From JACKHA01 sp041401985 (lineage in GTDB: Bacteria; Planctomycetota; Phycisphaerae; Phycisphaerales; UBA1924), in assembly GCA_041401985.1 (NCBI GenBank), contig JAWKTE010000008.1:1-64000 (forward strand): DNA of 64,000 bases. Reading direction: 5' to 3'. Positions 43,536 to 50,775 of the stretch are shown piece by piece (positions within the stretch are counted from its first letter, which is position 1; every line of letters begins with the position of its first letter). A program made the translations under genes and the position numbers. A model generated the notes under the pieces. The model worked only from the letters and a program-made list of their open reading frames with translations. It did not search any database and was not told where the DNA came from.

Positions 43536-44028
43536 CCGCGAAGCGAGTGGGTCGGTCGCGGTGGGGTGCGAGGGATTCGTGCTGTTGCCGACGGGCCTGG
43601 CGGTGCTGCTTTGCGGCGGACTTCTTCTGCGTGCGGCTGTGCGCGATGATGGCGTTGGCGGCTTTGCGGGCGGTTTCGGGTGGGGTGTCGTAGAGGAGTT
43701 GGTGGAGTCGGGCGAGGGCGTCGGGGGCGGACTCAAGGGCCGCGGTTTCGAGGCGGGATTGGTGGAGGGCGCGGAGGCGGGTGAGGTAGTGGGCGACGGT
43801 GGGGTGCTCGGCCCAGTCGAGGTTGGGGGAGGGTGAGGCCGGCGCGGAGGCGACGGTGGGGAGAGAGATTGCCGGTTGGAGGTAGTCTTCGAGGAGGGCC
43901 GCGAACGCGGGGGAAGTTGGGTCGAGGAGGTCGGGGGGCAGGGCGTGGGGGGCGTCCTGGGTCCTGGGTCCTGTGTCCTGGAGGTCGGGCCGCTGGTTTG
44001 TTGGTGCGGGCGGGGTGGTGGTGGGCAT
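43201..44028 (-). CDS. Doubtful ORF; N-terminal ~170 residues may be a real protein
   Basis: The N-terminal part has plausible protein character: a Pro/Gln-rich lead (PTTTPPAPTNQRP), then helical LPPDLLDPTSPAFAALLEDYLQPAI, HYLTRLRALHQSRLETAALE and RKAANAIIAHSRTQKKSAAK. The C-terminal ~100 residues run antisense through the gene at 43104 and are Arg/Pro-rich shadow-like sequence, so the true stop may be earlier or a frameshift may be present. I assign no function. Confidence 0.4.
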   Translation of the reverse strand: MPTTTPPAPTNQRPDLQDTGPRTQDAPHALPPDLLDPTSPAFAALLEDYLQPAISLPTVASAPASPSPNLDWAEHPTVAHYLTRLRALHQSRLETAALESAPDALARLHQLLYDTPPETARKAANAIIAHSRTQKKSAAKQHRQARRQQHESLAPHRDRPTRFAATGTSKGTTRLRSPGRSWPARRSRSKPRPHRAAPTHRGGTPPSSPRPRRSASVPPRPRRPIATPAARRWGTPMPRRARPQRSLPGSWQPRPRPAPRTRSPQASRSSRHRRS

Positions 44029-44246
44029 GGGGGACGCTAGCGGGCGGTGCGAGCGTTGTCGGCGTGGGATGCGGTATGGGCAGGAATTGGCGCACAAAGG
44101 CGCTCGTGGCGCGCGAGATTTTTGGGGCCGCGGGTTGGGGTGGGGGTGGGCGCGGCGTTGATCACGACCGGCTTGCTTCGGAGACGCCCCGAGTTGGTGG
44201 TGCGCCGCCGAGGGCTTGGGTCGATGCCACCACGCCGATCGTGTCT

Positions 44247-44726
44247 TCAACTCTCAAGTATTGGAGCACGCACTGTCTTCGAAGCTCGGGCTATCCGACT
44301 CCGAAGGCGGAGGCCCTGAGCCTCGTCCAAGCCCTCGCGAACTTTGACGTGGTGTCCATTGAGAAAAGCGCGAATATCTGCGTGTGAGTAGTTCCGACGT
44401 TGAGGCGAATGCACCACTGCACAAGAGAGCCGCCCCGCGATGCCGAGATGCGGGACCACGAAGTTGGCATCGCAAACGCAAACTGCCGCAACACCCCATT
44501 CCTGCGGGTGTCCGATCAGCACCCACTCAATCTTACTACAATACTTCTCGCGATTCACGGAAACGTCGGGAAAACTGAAGGCCGCAGCGGTTGCGCGTCC
44601 CTTGTTCCAGTACCCCAATGAGTTCGGGACACGTCTGAACAGTCGTTCCCTTTGATCGAAGTCTTGATTCGGCTGTCGCCCACCCTGTAACAGAGCTTCA
44701 GGAATATCGCTGGACATGGCGCTCAC
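44247..44726 (-). CDS. Third gene of an unknown three-gene cassette
   Basis: A 159-residue soluble protein in a distinctly lower-GC stretch. It begins MSAMSSDIPEALLQGG, then ERLFRRVPNSLGYWNKGRAT, AAAFSFPDVSVNREKYC and a Val-rich core with CVCDANFVVPHLGI, ending in a His-rich QRRNYSHADIRAFLNGHH. The segment LFRRVPN...AAFSFPDVSV recalls an uncharacterised family I have seen described only as hypothetical. Its start overlaps the preceding gene's stop by four bases (ATGA). Function is unknown. Confidence 0.8.
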   Translation of the reverse strand: MSAMSSDIPEALLQGGRQPNQDFDQRERLFRRVPNSLGYWNKGRATAAAFSFPDVSVNREKYCSKIEWVLIGHPQEWGVAAVCVCDANFVVPHLGIAGRLSCAVVHSPQRRNYSHADIRAFLNGHHVKVREGLDEAQGLRLRSRIARASKTVRAPILES

Positions 44727-45271
44727 TTGGTAGCGAGGACAGCGTCAAGGACGACTGGGTCGTCCCACGTCAAGTCCTCAGGACGCACGTTGATGACAGA
44801 CTCTTCGGACTCGGATTCGATCAGAATGAGGCACGTGCCCGAATTGAGACACTCGAACATGACATAGATATCGCTGCGGTCATCCACGTTGGAGATTGCA
44901 ATGCCGCCCGCAGCCGAAACGACGGTACTCCAATTCCCAAGATCATCCAAGCGATCTATGCACTCTAGAACTCGGCGGGCGTGTTCGAATGCAATTGCAG
45001 CCGGAGGGGGATAGTCGCACGCTGATGGACTCGCGCGGGCGGAATCCAAGGCGAACTCGATTGGATCGAAGCGACCAAGTGATGGCCGCGGCGGGTGCCA
45101 ACTGCCGATTTCATGCGTCGAAGACTGCGCTTGCGGGGCGATTCTTCCGTATACGAGCGACTCCACAGACTCGGGCAGAGCGAATTCGTTTCGAATGGAA
45201 TGTGGACGATCGCCGATCGCGGCTGTGGTACCAGCAGACCGTCGCGTTCGATACTTGAAAACTGCAGTCAC
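44723..45271 (-). CDS. Second gene of an unknown three-gene cassette
   Basis: A 182-residue protein. The first ~90 residues are Arg/Pro-rich and probably disordered. Then come AIAFEHARRVLECIDRLDDLG, a hydrophobic SAAGGIAISN and SDIYVMFECLNSGTCLILIE, a beta-rich core, ending RPEDLTWDDPVVLDAVL. I do not recognise the family. Its stop overlaps the start of the third gene (ATGA), and its start lies 9 bases after the first gene's stop, so the three form one operon. Base composition and codon use differ from the flanking genome. Confidence 0.78.
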   Translation of the reverse strand: MTAVFKYRTRRSAGTTAAIGDRPHSIRNEFALPESVESLVYGRIAPQAQSSTHEIGSWHPPRPSLGRFDPIEFALDSARASPSACDYPPPAAIAFEHARRVLECIDRLDDLGNWSTVVSAAGGIAISNVDDRSDIYVMFECLNSGTCLILIESESEESVINVRPEDLTWDDPVVLDAVLATK

Positions 45272-45280
45272 CGCTTTTCC

Positions 45281-45652
45281 TCAGGCCGTGTGTTCTGAAT
45301 CGGACTCGATTGCGGCACTCTCAGCATCCTCGATGGACTTTGCCCGCTTGTACAGCCAGTCGGCCAGGGACCGCGCGGTGGCAGCGGTCATCATGATGTT
45401 TGCTTCGACTTCGCGAACGATTCCTTGCCGCCCTGCTCGCTCAACTTCCTCACCCAGTGTGTCGTCTTCCTTGAGCCCATACCGCACGCGCAGCGGGATC
45501 GGTTGGCGTTCCGAGTAAAGAGCCATACAGATGACTCCGCGAGGAGTCGCCCCGCCCCACGCGCCGTCCGCCCAGACGGTCCTGAACTGGGACGACTTGA
45601 TGTAGTGGAAGTCGATGTTCCGCGAGATAGGTTTGTGTTCGGGTTCAGGCAT
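45281..45652 (-). CDS. First gene of an unknown three-gene cassette
   Basis: A 123-residue protein starting MPEPEHKPISRNIDFHYIKS. The core is FRTVWADGAWGGATPRGVICMALYSERQPIP, then RYGLKEDDTLGEEVERAGRQGI and a helical VREVEANIMMTAATARSLADWL. It resembles an uncharacterised family in which FHYIKSxxFR is followed by WADGAWGG. The Met at 45652 is preferred to upstream starts because the family-like region begins there. A TATACA box 10-16 bases upstream suggests a very short leader. No catalytic residues can be named. Confidence 0.8.
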   Translation of the reverse strand: MPEPEHKPISRNIDFHYIKSSQFRTVWADGAWGGATPRGVICMALYSERQPIPLRVRYGLKEDDTLGEEVERAGRQGIVREVEANIMMTAATARSLADWLYKRAKSIEDAESAAIESDSEHTA

Positions 45653-45748
45653 GCCACAAGTGTATACGAGGAGTTCGTCAGTCCGGGTTCGCACGCCTGC
45701 ACGAATTCGGCGTTCGAGCCCCCGATTGCCAGGCTGACGCACGGCCAG

Positions 45749-46633
45749 TCAGCATCGGAGGGCTGCCATACTAGCGGCAGCCGGAGTCCCGAGGAACGCA
45801 ACCGGCGAAGCTGTGGATTCTCGGCGAGCTCTGAGTTTCTCCGGCCGTTGGGCCATTGCCGAACGCCTGGTGTTCGGGTGGCCGTCGAGTGATGCCCGAC
45901 TTTGTGCTCGTGGCTCCCATGGGTGTGGGTCTTGGGCGAGCGCTTGGTTGATCGGGTATCGAAGGCGTGTGGGGTTGTCCAGGGGTTGCGGCTCGGCCTT
46001 TTGGGCCGAGCTTACCCTGGCTACAGTCGCGCCCCTCCGGGGCGGGGACCCCACGCTTGCGCGTGGGGCTCTGCTTTTGCCCGAGCTTGCGCCCGGGGCT
46101 CGCTGAGGCAGCGGGGTTTCGAGGGCGCTGCGGCGGCAGGCGCCGAGGGCGATGGCGATGGCGTCGGCGACGTCGGGGGGTTCGGGGGGGGTCGGGAGGG
46201 CGAAGAGGGTCTGGACGGCGCGTTGCATCTGGTCTTTGGTGGCGCGGCCGCTGCCGGTGAGGGCTTTTTTGACTTCGGCGGGTTTGAGTTCGGCGAGGTG
46301 GAGGGCGGCGCGTCGGAGGGTGAGGAGGACGACGCCGCGGGCGTGGCCCATGGTGATGGCGGTTGCGGGGTGGTTTGTGTGTGCGAAGACGGCCTCGACG
46401 GCGGCGAGGTCTGGGGCGAGGCGTTCGATGATGGCCGCGAGGTCGCGCTCGAGTTCGAGGAGTCGGTCGGCGATGGAGTGTGCGGGTGGGGTGTCGGGGT
46501 TGGTCGGGGGGCGGAGGCGGATGACGCCGGCTTCGATGATGCGGGGGGTGGCGGAGAAGTCGGCGGGGTTTGGCGCGTGGAGGAGTGCGTAGCCGGTGAT
46601 TCGGAGGCCGGGGTCGATGCCGAGGATTCGCAC
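45749..46633 (-). CDS. ruvC: Holliday-junction resolvase RuvC with unusual C-terminal extension
   Basis: Endonuclease that cuts Holliday junctions made during recombination. The GTG start at 46633 gives RILGIDPGLRITGYALL (catalytic Asp), then LAAVEAVFAHTNHPATAITMGHARGVVLL (catalytic Glu), KKALTGSGRATKDQM and PPDVADAIAIALGA (third acidic site). The RuvC core ends near residue 180, as in other RuvC proteins. The ORF continues for about 110 more residues of Arg/Pro/Ser-rich sequence through a hairpin-rich repeat region, so the extra part is probably read-through. ruvA/ruvB are not in the window. Confidence 0.93.
   Translation of the reverse strand: MRILGIDPGLRITGYALLHAPNPADFSATPRIIEAGVIRLRPPTNPDTPPAHSIADRLLELERDLAAIIERLAPDLAAVEAVFAHTNHPATAITMGHARGVVLLTLRRAALHLAELKPAEVKKALTGSGRATKDQMQRAVQTLFALPTPPEPPDVADAIAIALGACRRSALETPLPQRAPGASSGKSRAPRASVGSPPRRGATVARVSSAQKAEPQPLDNPTRLRYPINQALAQDPHPWEPRAQSRASLDGHPNTRRSAMAQRPEKLRARRESTASPVAFLGTPAAASMAALRC
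46031..46068. repeat. Hairpin pair in the ruvC 3' region
   Basis: GCCCC/GGGGC (46031-46043) is followed by CCCCACGC (46049-46056), loop TTGC, GCGTGGGG (46061-46068). Such adjacent GC hairpins are typical of planctomycete intergenic repeat elements. They coincide with the odd C-terminal extension of ruvC. Confidence 0.6.
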
Positions 46634-46664
46634 GGGGGAGGGTATGGGGGTGGGGGGTGTGGGG

Positions 46665-47378
46665 TTACTCGCGGCGCATGCGGGCGAGGCGGGTTCGGAT
46701 CTCGGCGATGATGGCCTGGAGTTCGGTGATGTCGGCGGGGGCGAGGGTTGGGCGGAGGGCGGCCAGGAGGGGGTCGGGGTCGGCGTGCTCGGCCTGCATG
46801 AGCATGAGGATGTCGTTCTCGTAGAGGGCGGCGCGGGCGAGGTCGTGCTGTCGGTAGAGGGAGGGGAGGGCGTAGAGCTTGAGGAGGATGAGGCCGGCGG
46901 GGGTTGCGCAGGGGACGGCGAGTTCGGCGAAGTTGTGTGCGGTGGCGTGGTGGTTGAGTGCGAGGGCGAAGACGGGGTTTGTGGTGAGGCAGAGGTCGAC
47001 GCGGAGGGAGCGGAAGCGGGCGGCGGCGAAGTCGTTGTTTCTGTCGGTGATGGCGAACTCGGGGAGGCGGGGGAGGTCGGCGGCGTTGAGGATGAGGTCG
47101 ATGTCGTCGGTGTTGCGGCCGCGGACGTAGCGGAGGAGTGCGATGCCGCCGACGAGGAGGTGCGGGATGTTGCGGTTGTGGAGGAGTCGGAAGAGTGCGA
47201 GGGAGTCGGATTCGAAGTCTGGGGGTGGGGTGGGTTGGTTTGGGTTGGCTGGGGTGTGGGGCGAGTTGGGGTTGGTGTTGTTGGGGTCGGGAGTGGGGTC
47301 TGGGTGTGCGAAGGCGACGGCGCCGCGGATGATGCGGCCGAGGTGTCGGAGGGAGATGTTGGAGGGGAGGGAGGCCAC
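46665..47378 (-). CDS. Nucleotidyltransferase-like protein (AbiEii/DUF6036-like)
   Basis: A 237-residue protein with a polymerase-beta-type nucleotidyltransferase core. The motif is HLLVGGIALLRYVRGRNTDDIDLIL, with GG, then Asp-Asp-Ile-Asp as the metal site. SLRVDLCLTTNPVFALAL supplies the third carboxylate. The N-terminal 60 residues hold a Pro/Asn-rich linker. Relatives include AbiEii-like toxin components, but no antitoxin gene (AbiEi) adjoins. A GTG start at 47378 is used. It lies 31 bases before ruvC and 60 bases after the arginase-family gene, so is likely in that operon. Confidence 0.78.
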   Translation of the reverse strand: MASLPSNISLRHLGRIIRGAVAFAHPDPTPDPNNTNPNSPHTPANPNQPTPPPDFESDSLALFRLLHNRNIPHLLVGGIALLRYVRGRNTDDIDLILNAADLPRLPEFAITDRNNDFAAARFRSLRVDLCLTTNPVFALALNHHATAHNFAELAVPCATPAGLILLKLYALPSLYRQHDLARAALYENDILMLMQAEHADPDPLLAALRPTLAPADITELQAIIAEIRTRLARMRRE

Positions 47379-47438
47379 GAAGGGATTGTATGAGAGTGGT
47401 GTTGGGTGATGGGTTGGAGGTGTGTGTGTGGAGTGGGG

Positions 47439-48434
47439 TCAGGCGGTGCGGCGGGCGGCGTCGAGGGCGAGGATTTCGAAGGCGATGTGTGCGGCGAGGA
47501 AGGCGGTTGTGCCTGCGGGGTCGCGGTCTGGGAGGACTTCGACGACGTCGGCGCCGGCGATGTTGAGGCCGCGGAGGGAGCGGAGGGCGTGGAGTGCTTC
47601 TGCGGTTGTGAAGCCGCCGGGGCAGGGTGTGCCGGTTGCGGGTGCGTAGGCGGGGTCGAGGGCGTCGATGTCGAAGGTGAGGTAGGCGGGGGTGTCGGCG
47701 ATTTTGGCGAGTGCGGCGGCGAGGGTTTGCTGGCCGTTGCGGTAGCGCCAGTCTTCGTAGGTGATGATGGTGGCGTTGTGGTCGCGTGCGAAGTCGAGGT
47801 CGGCGGCGGTGTTGAGGGGGCCGCGGATGCCGAGGGAGACCATGCGGGTTGGGTCGATGAGGCCTTCTTCGATGGCGCGGATGAAGGGTGAGGCGTGGGA
47901 GTACTGCTCGCCCCAGACGGCGTCGACGGTGTCGAGGTGTGCGTCGAAGTGGATGAGGGGGAGGCCTGGCTTTGGGGCGCCGAGGCGGGTGTGGGTGGCG
48001 CGGAGGTTTGCGAGTGCGATGGAGTGGTCGCCGCCGAGGGCGAGGAGGCGGGTAGGGGGGTTGGTTGGCGGGCCGCCTGGGAGTGCGGCGGCCCAGGCGG
48101 CGACGGCGGCGGTGTTTTCGCGGCAGGAGTATGGGCGGACGGGTGCGTCGCCGGCGTCGGCCATGGCGAGGGTGTTGCAGATGTCGACCGCGTGTTCGAC
48201 GTGGTATCGCTTGAGGTATTGGGAAGCGTCGCGGATGGCGCGTGGGGCGAAGCGTGCGCCGGGGCGGTATGTGACGCCGGCGTCGAAGGGGACGCCATAG
48301 ATGCGCCAGTCGAGGGGGGAGGATGATGGGGCGTGGGTGAGGTCGGTGAGGCGGGGGTAGCGGGCGAAGGTGACGAGGCCTGCGAAGCGTGGGGAGACGC
48401 GGGAATCGGGGAGTGGGGTGCGGGGGTCGGGCAT
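47439..48434 (-). CDS. Arginase/agmatinase-family ureohydrolase
   Basis: A 331-residue Mn-dependent ureohydrolase, likely agmatinase, arginase or guanidinobutyrase. Metal ligands are in LLALGGDHSIALANL, LIHFDAHLDTVDAVWG (HxDAHxD) and TFDIDALDPAYAPATGTPCPGG (the D-x-D and substrate loop). The N-terminus with LDWRIYGVPFDAGVTYRPGARFAPRAIR is typical. The substrate cannot be told from these motifs alone; the GTPCPGG loop is often seen in agmatinase-like proteins. It heads a likely operon with the nucleotidyltransferase-like gene and ruvC. Confidence 0.92.
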   Translation of the reverse strand: MPDPRTPLPDSRVSPRFAGLVTFARYPRLTDLTHAPSSSPLDWRIYGVPFDAGVTYRPGARFAPRAIRDASQYLKRYHVEHAVDICNTLAMADAGDAPVRPYSCRENTAAVAAWAAALPGGPPTNPPTRLLALGGDHSIALANLRATHTRLGAPKPGLPLIHFDAHLDTVDAVWGEQYSHASPFIRAIEEGLIDPTRMVSLGIRGPLNTAADLDFARDHNATIITYEDWRYRNGQQTLAAALAKIADTPAYLTFDIDALDPAYAPATGTPCPGGFTTAEALHALRSLRGLNIAGADVVEVLPDRDPAGTTAFLAAHIAFEILALDAARRTA

Positions 48435-48455
48435 GGGAGGAGTGTACTGGTCGGA

Positions 48456-48905
48456 TTAGCGGGGTGGGGTTGGCGTCGGGCGGGCGAGGAGTTCGGCGGC
48501 GCGATCGCGGAGTTGGTGGGATGTGGTCAACAGGAAGCGGCGGGCGTTGGGCTGCTCGGTGATGTAGTACCCGAGTTGGCCAGGAGTGATGCTGACGGCG
48601 CCGCCGCCATAGGTCTCGGCCATGGCAATGGCGGCTTTGATTTGGTATTCGCCGGGCTTGAGGTCACTCCACGGGCCGAGATACACGGCTTCGGAGGCAT
48701 TGGTCAGTTCAACGAGAAGGCGAGTGGCGGCCTCTGGGGTCCTCACGCCGGTCAGGTCCAACGCGGTTCGATGGTCGAGCCAGTCGGGCAGGCGATGGCA
48801 CAGGGCGTGGAGGAACTCAGCGGGCTTGGACCGGAGCCGCTCGCGACGGTCGCGGACCAAGAAAGCCTGGACGAAGGCGTCTCGATGGGCGTCGACAGGG
48901 TTCAT
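48456..48905 (-). CDS. Uncharacterised 149-aa protein
   Basis: I do not recognise this protein. It starts MNPVDAHRDAFVQAFLVRDRRERLR and is helical and soluble. It then has FLHALCHRLPDWLDHRTALDLTG, EAATRLLVELTNASEAVYLGPW and YGGGAVSITPGQLGYYITEQPNARRFLLTT. The frame is intact and GC3 matches the genome. It lies 21 bases before the arginase-family gene on the same strand, so may be the first gene of that operon. No motif suggests an enzymatic activity. Confidence 0.7.
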   Translation of the reverse strand: MNPVDAHRDAFVQAFLVRDRRERLRSKPAEFLHALCHRLPDWLDHRTALDLTGVRTPEAATRLLVELTNASEAVYLGPWSDLKPGEYQIKAAIAMAETYGGGAVSITPGQLGYYITEQPNARRFLLTTSHQLRDRAAELLARPTPTPPR

Positions 48906-48937
48906 CGAATCGACTCCGGGTGATACCATGCGGCTCG

Positions 48938-49214
48938 ATGTCCCAGAGCGATCACGATCGTACTGCCCGACGCCGTCGAGAAGCACCTCGCGGACGTTGC
49001 ACGCGAGCGGGGGTTGTCGGTCGAGGAGGCGGCGCTTGCCGAACTCGGGCGTGGCGCTTCGCGGCGGTCGGCGAAGATGCTGAGCGATCCTGGCCAGTTG
49101 GAACGGGCGGTGATGGAAGGGCTGGAGGGGCCGGGGTGGACTCCGACGGCCGAGGAGTGGCAGAAGAAGGCCGATGACGTGATTGCGCGGCATCGGCGGA
49201 GCAACGTCGGTTGA
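48938..49214 (+). CDS. Small possible antitoxin-like protein, start uncertain
   Basis: The clear coding part is IVLPDAVEKHLADVARERG followed by LSVEEAALAELGRGASRRSAK and a charged C-terminus. This looks like an RHH- or antitoxin-type small protein. The start is problematic: a good ATG at 48938 is in another frame, and removing one C from CCC at 48940-48942 would join it to give MSRAITIVLPDAV. Without that, only TTG (49014) or CTG starts exist. No toxin gene follows. Low confidence in function. Confidence 0.5.
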
Positions 49215-49320
49215 CTCCAGGCTTCTGAGTTCGTCGCGACAGCTGCGTTCGCGGTGCCGGGCTTGTGGGCTCCAACCGACAAGCCGCCAAGTGCGGGCGG
49301 GGCTGGCATATCCTGAGCGC

Positions 49321-49971
49321 ATGGACCTGTACATCGACACGGCGAATCTGGGTGAGATCAAGGAAGCCGCGGCTCTGGGCGTGCTGGATGGGGTGACGAC
49401 GAATCCGTCGCTGATCGCGAAGGAGGGGGTGGACTACAACCGGCGGCTGGCGGAGATCTGCGAGGTGGTGGAGGGGCCGGTGTCGGCGGAGGTGATCGCG
49501 ACGGACTTCGAGGGGATGCTGAAGGAGGGGCGGGCCGCGGCGCGGATCGCGGAGAACATCGTGGTGAAGTTGCCGAGCACGGTGGCGGGGCTGAAGGCGT
49601 GCAAGGCGCTGTCGGACGAGGGGACGCGGACGAACCTGACGCTGTGCTTCCAGCCGCTGCAGGCGCTGCTGGTGGCGAAGGCGGGGGCGTTCCTGGTGAG
49701 CCCGTTCATCGGGCGGATCGACGACATCGGGGAGGACGGGATGCTGCTGATCCACCAGATCCGGCAGATCTACGACAACTACGGGCTGGAGACGAAGATC
49801 CTGGCGGCGTCGATCCGGCACCCGAAGCACATGCTGGATTGTGCGCTGGCGGGTGCGGACGTGGCGACGGTGCCGTTCAAGGTGATCATGCAGTTCATGA
49901 ACCACCCGCTGACGGATGTGGGGCTGGAGAAGTTTCTGGCGGACTACCGCAAGGCGTTTCCGGGGGGGTGA
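49321..49971 (+). CDS. Transaldolase / fructose-6-phosphate aldolase-like (TalC type)
   Basis: A 216-residue Schiff-base enzyme of the short transaldolase (MipB/TalC) family, transferring dihydroxyacetone units in the non-oxidative pentose phosphate pathway. The N-terminus DLYIDTANLGEIKEAAALGVLDGVTTNPSLI is the family signature. The catalytic lysine is in ENIVVKLPST. SPFIGRIDDIGEDG and KILAASIRHPKHMLD are typical. Distinguishing transaldolase from fructose-6-phosphate aldolase needs one active-site residue I cannot judge safely. The ATG at 49321 is well placed. Confidence 0.95.
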   Translation: MDLYIDTANLGEIKEAAALGVLDGVTTNPSLIAKEGVDYNRRLAEICEVVEGPVSAEVIATDFEGMLKEGRAAARIAENIVVKLPSTVAGLKACKALSDEGTRTNLTLCFQPLQALLVAKAGAFLVSPFIGRIDDIGEDGMLLIHQIRQIYDNYGLETKILAASIRHPKHMLDCALAGADVATVPFKVIMQFMNHPLTDVGLEKFLADYRKAFPGG

Positions 49972-50340
49972 GGCGGCTCGGCGCCGTGATGGACCGGGTG
50001 GCTCAGCGATGTGTTCCACCACGGAGCCACGGAGGCACGGAGAGAGGCGTTGGGTGGGGCGTCTTGGGCGCGGGCGTTTTGAGCCAGAGGGATTGGTGGT
50101 CAACCGCGGGCTTGCGCCGCGCGGCTCGTTTGGGTTGGGCGGCTCGGTTTGGGTTCCGCCGGTCCGGCGTCCGAGAATGGGCGTGAAGCGGGGCAACCGG
50201 CTCATCTGGCAGGGTTTGCGCGGGCGTCGCGGCGGGTGCGGCGTGATTCTGGTGCGCCGGGGGTCAACGGAACCCCCGGGGTGTCCGATGGTGGCTCCGG
50301 CCGGCAGTGGGGAGTCCCGACCGGCTGGTGAGGAGTTGCC
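49972..50340. other. 369-base intergenic region before the response-regulator gene
   Basis: No gene supported. It contains one copy of the CCACCACGGAG..ACGGAGGCACGGAGAGAGG element (50014-50047) that recurs after the HD-GYP gene, and a GGGTCAACGG...CCCCCGGGG region near 50263-50281. Promoter boxes are not clear. Confidence 0.5.
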
Positions 50341-50775
50341 ATGCGGTGCGGGAAGGTCCTGCTGGCCGATGACGAGGCCCACGTCCGGATGATCCTGGCT
50401 CGGCGCTTCGAGGCGTTGGGCTGCCAGGTTCGCATGGCCTGCGATGGGGAGCAGGCGCTGGCGATGGCGCGCGAGGAGGCGCCGGACCTGGTGATCACGG
50501 ACGTGCAGATGCCGCACATGAGCGGGGTGGAGTTCTCGCAGGCTTTGCGTGGCGTGGAGACGTGCGTTGAAGTGCCGATCGTGATGCTGACGGCACGGAA
50601 CTACATCGTGCAGGACGAGGAGCTGGCGAAGGCTCGGGTCACGCACGTGCTGACCAAGCCGTTCAGCATCCGGAAGGTCGTGGACCTGGGGATGTCGCTG
50701 CTTCCGGCGGGCGTGCGGGCGTTGCCGTCGGCGGATGAGGATGTGGAACGCCCGCTTCGGAATGCCGCCGCATGA
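50341..50775 (+). CDS. CheY-like single-domain response regulator
   Basis: A 144-residue receiver domain. The acidic pair is in VLLADDEAHVR, the phospho-acceptor Asp54 in LVITDVQMPHMSG, Thr84 in VPIVMLTARN and Lys106 in VLTKPFS. No output domain follows. Its stop overlaps the start of the HD-GYP gene by four bases, so the two are translated together and the receiver may control the phosphodiesterase or be its partner. The sensor kinase is not in the window. Confidence 0.95.
   Translation: MRCGKVLLADDEAHVRMILARRFEALGCQVRMACDGEQALAMAREEAPDLVITDVQMPHMSGVEFSQALRGVETCVEVPIVMLTARNYIVQDEELAKARVTHVLTKPFSIRKVVDLGMSLLPAGVRALPSADEDVERPLRNAAA

Noticed and set aside
46665..47378. AbiE-type toxin-antitoxin system
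   Set aside because: Only the nucleotidyltransferase-like protein is present; no AbiEi-like antitoxin adjoins, and it lies in an operon with arginase-family and ruvC genes.
46634..48298. Upstream part of the long minus-strand ORF that includes RuvC
   Set aside because: It is Pro/Ser/Thr-rich and antisense-frame to two clear genes (nucleotidyltransferase-like and arginase family). The RuvC signature starts at 46633.
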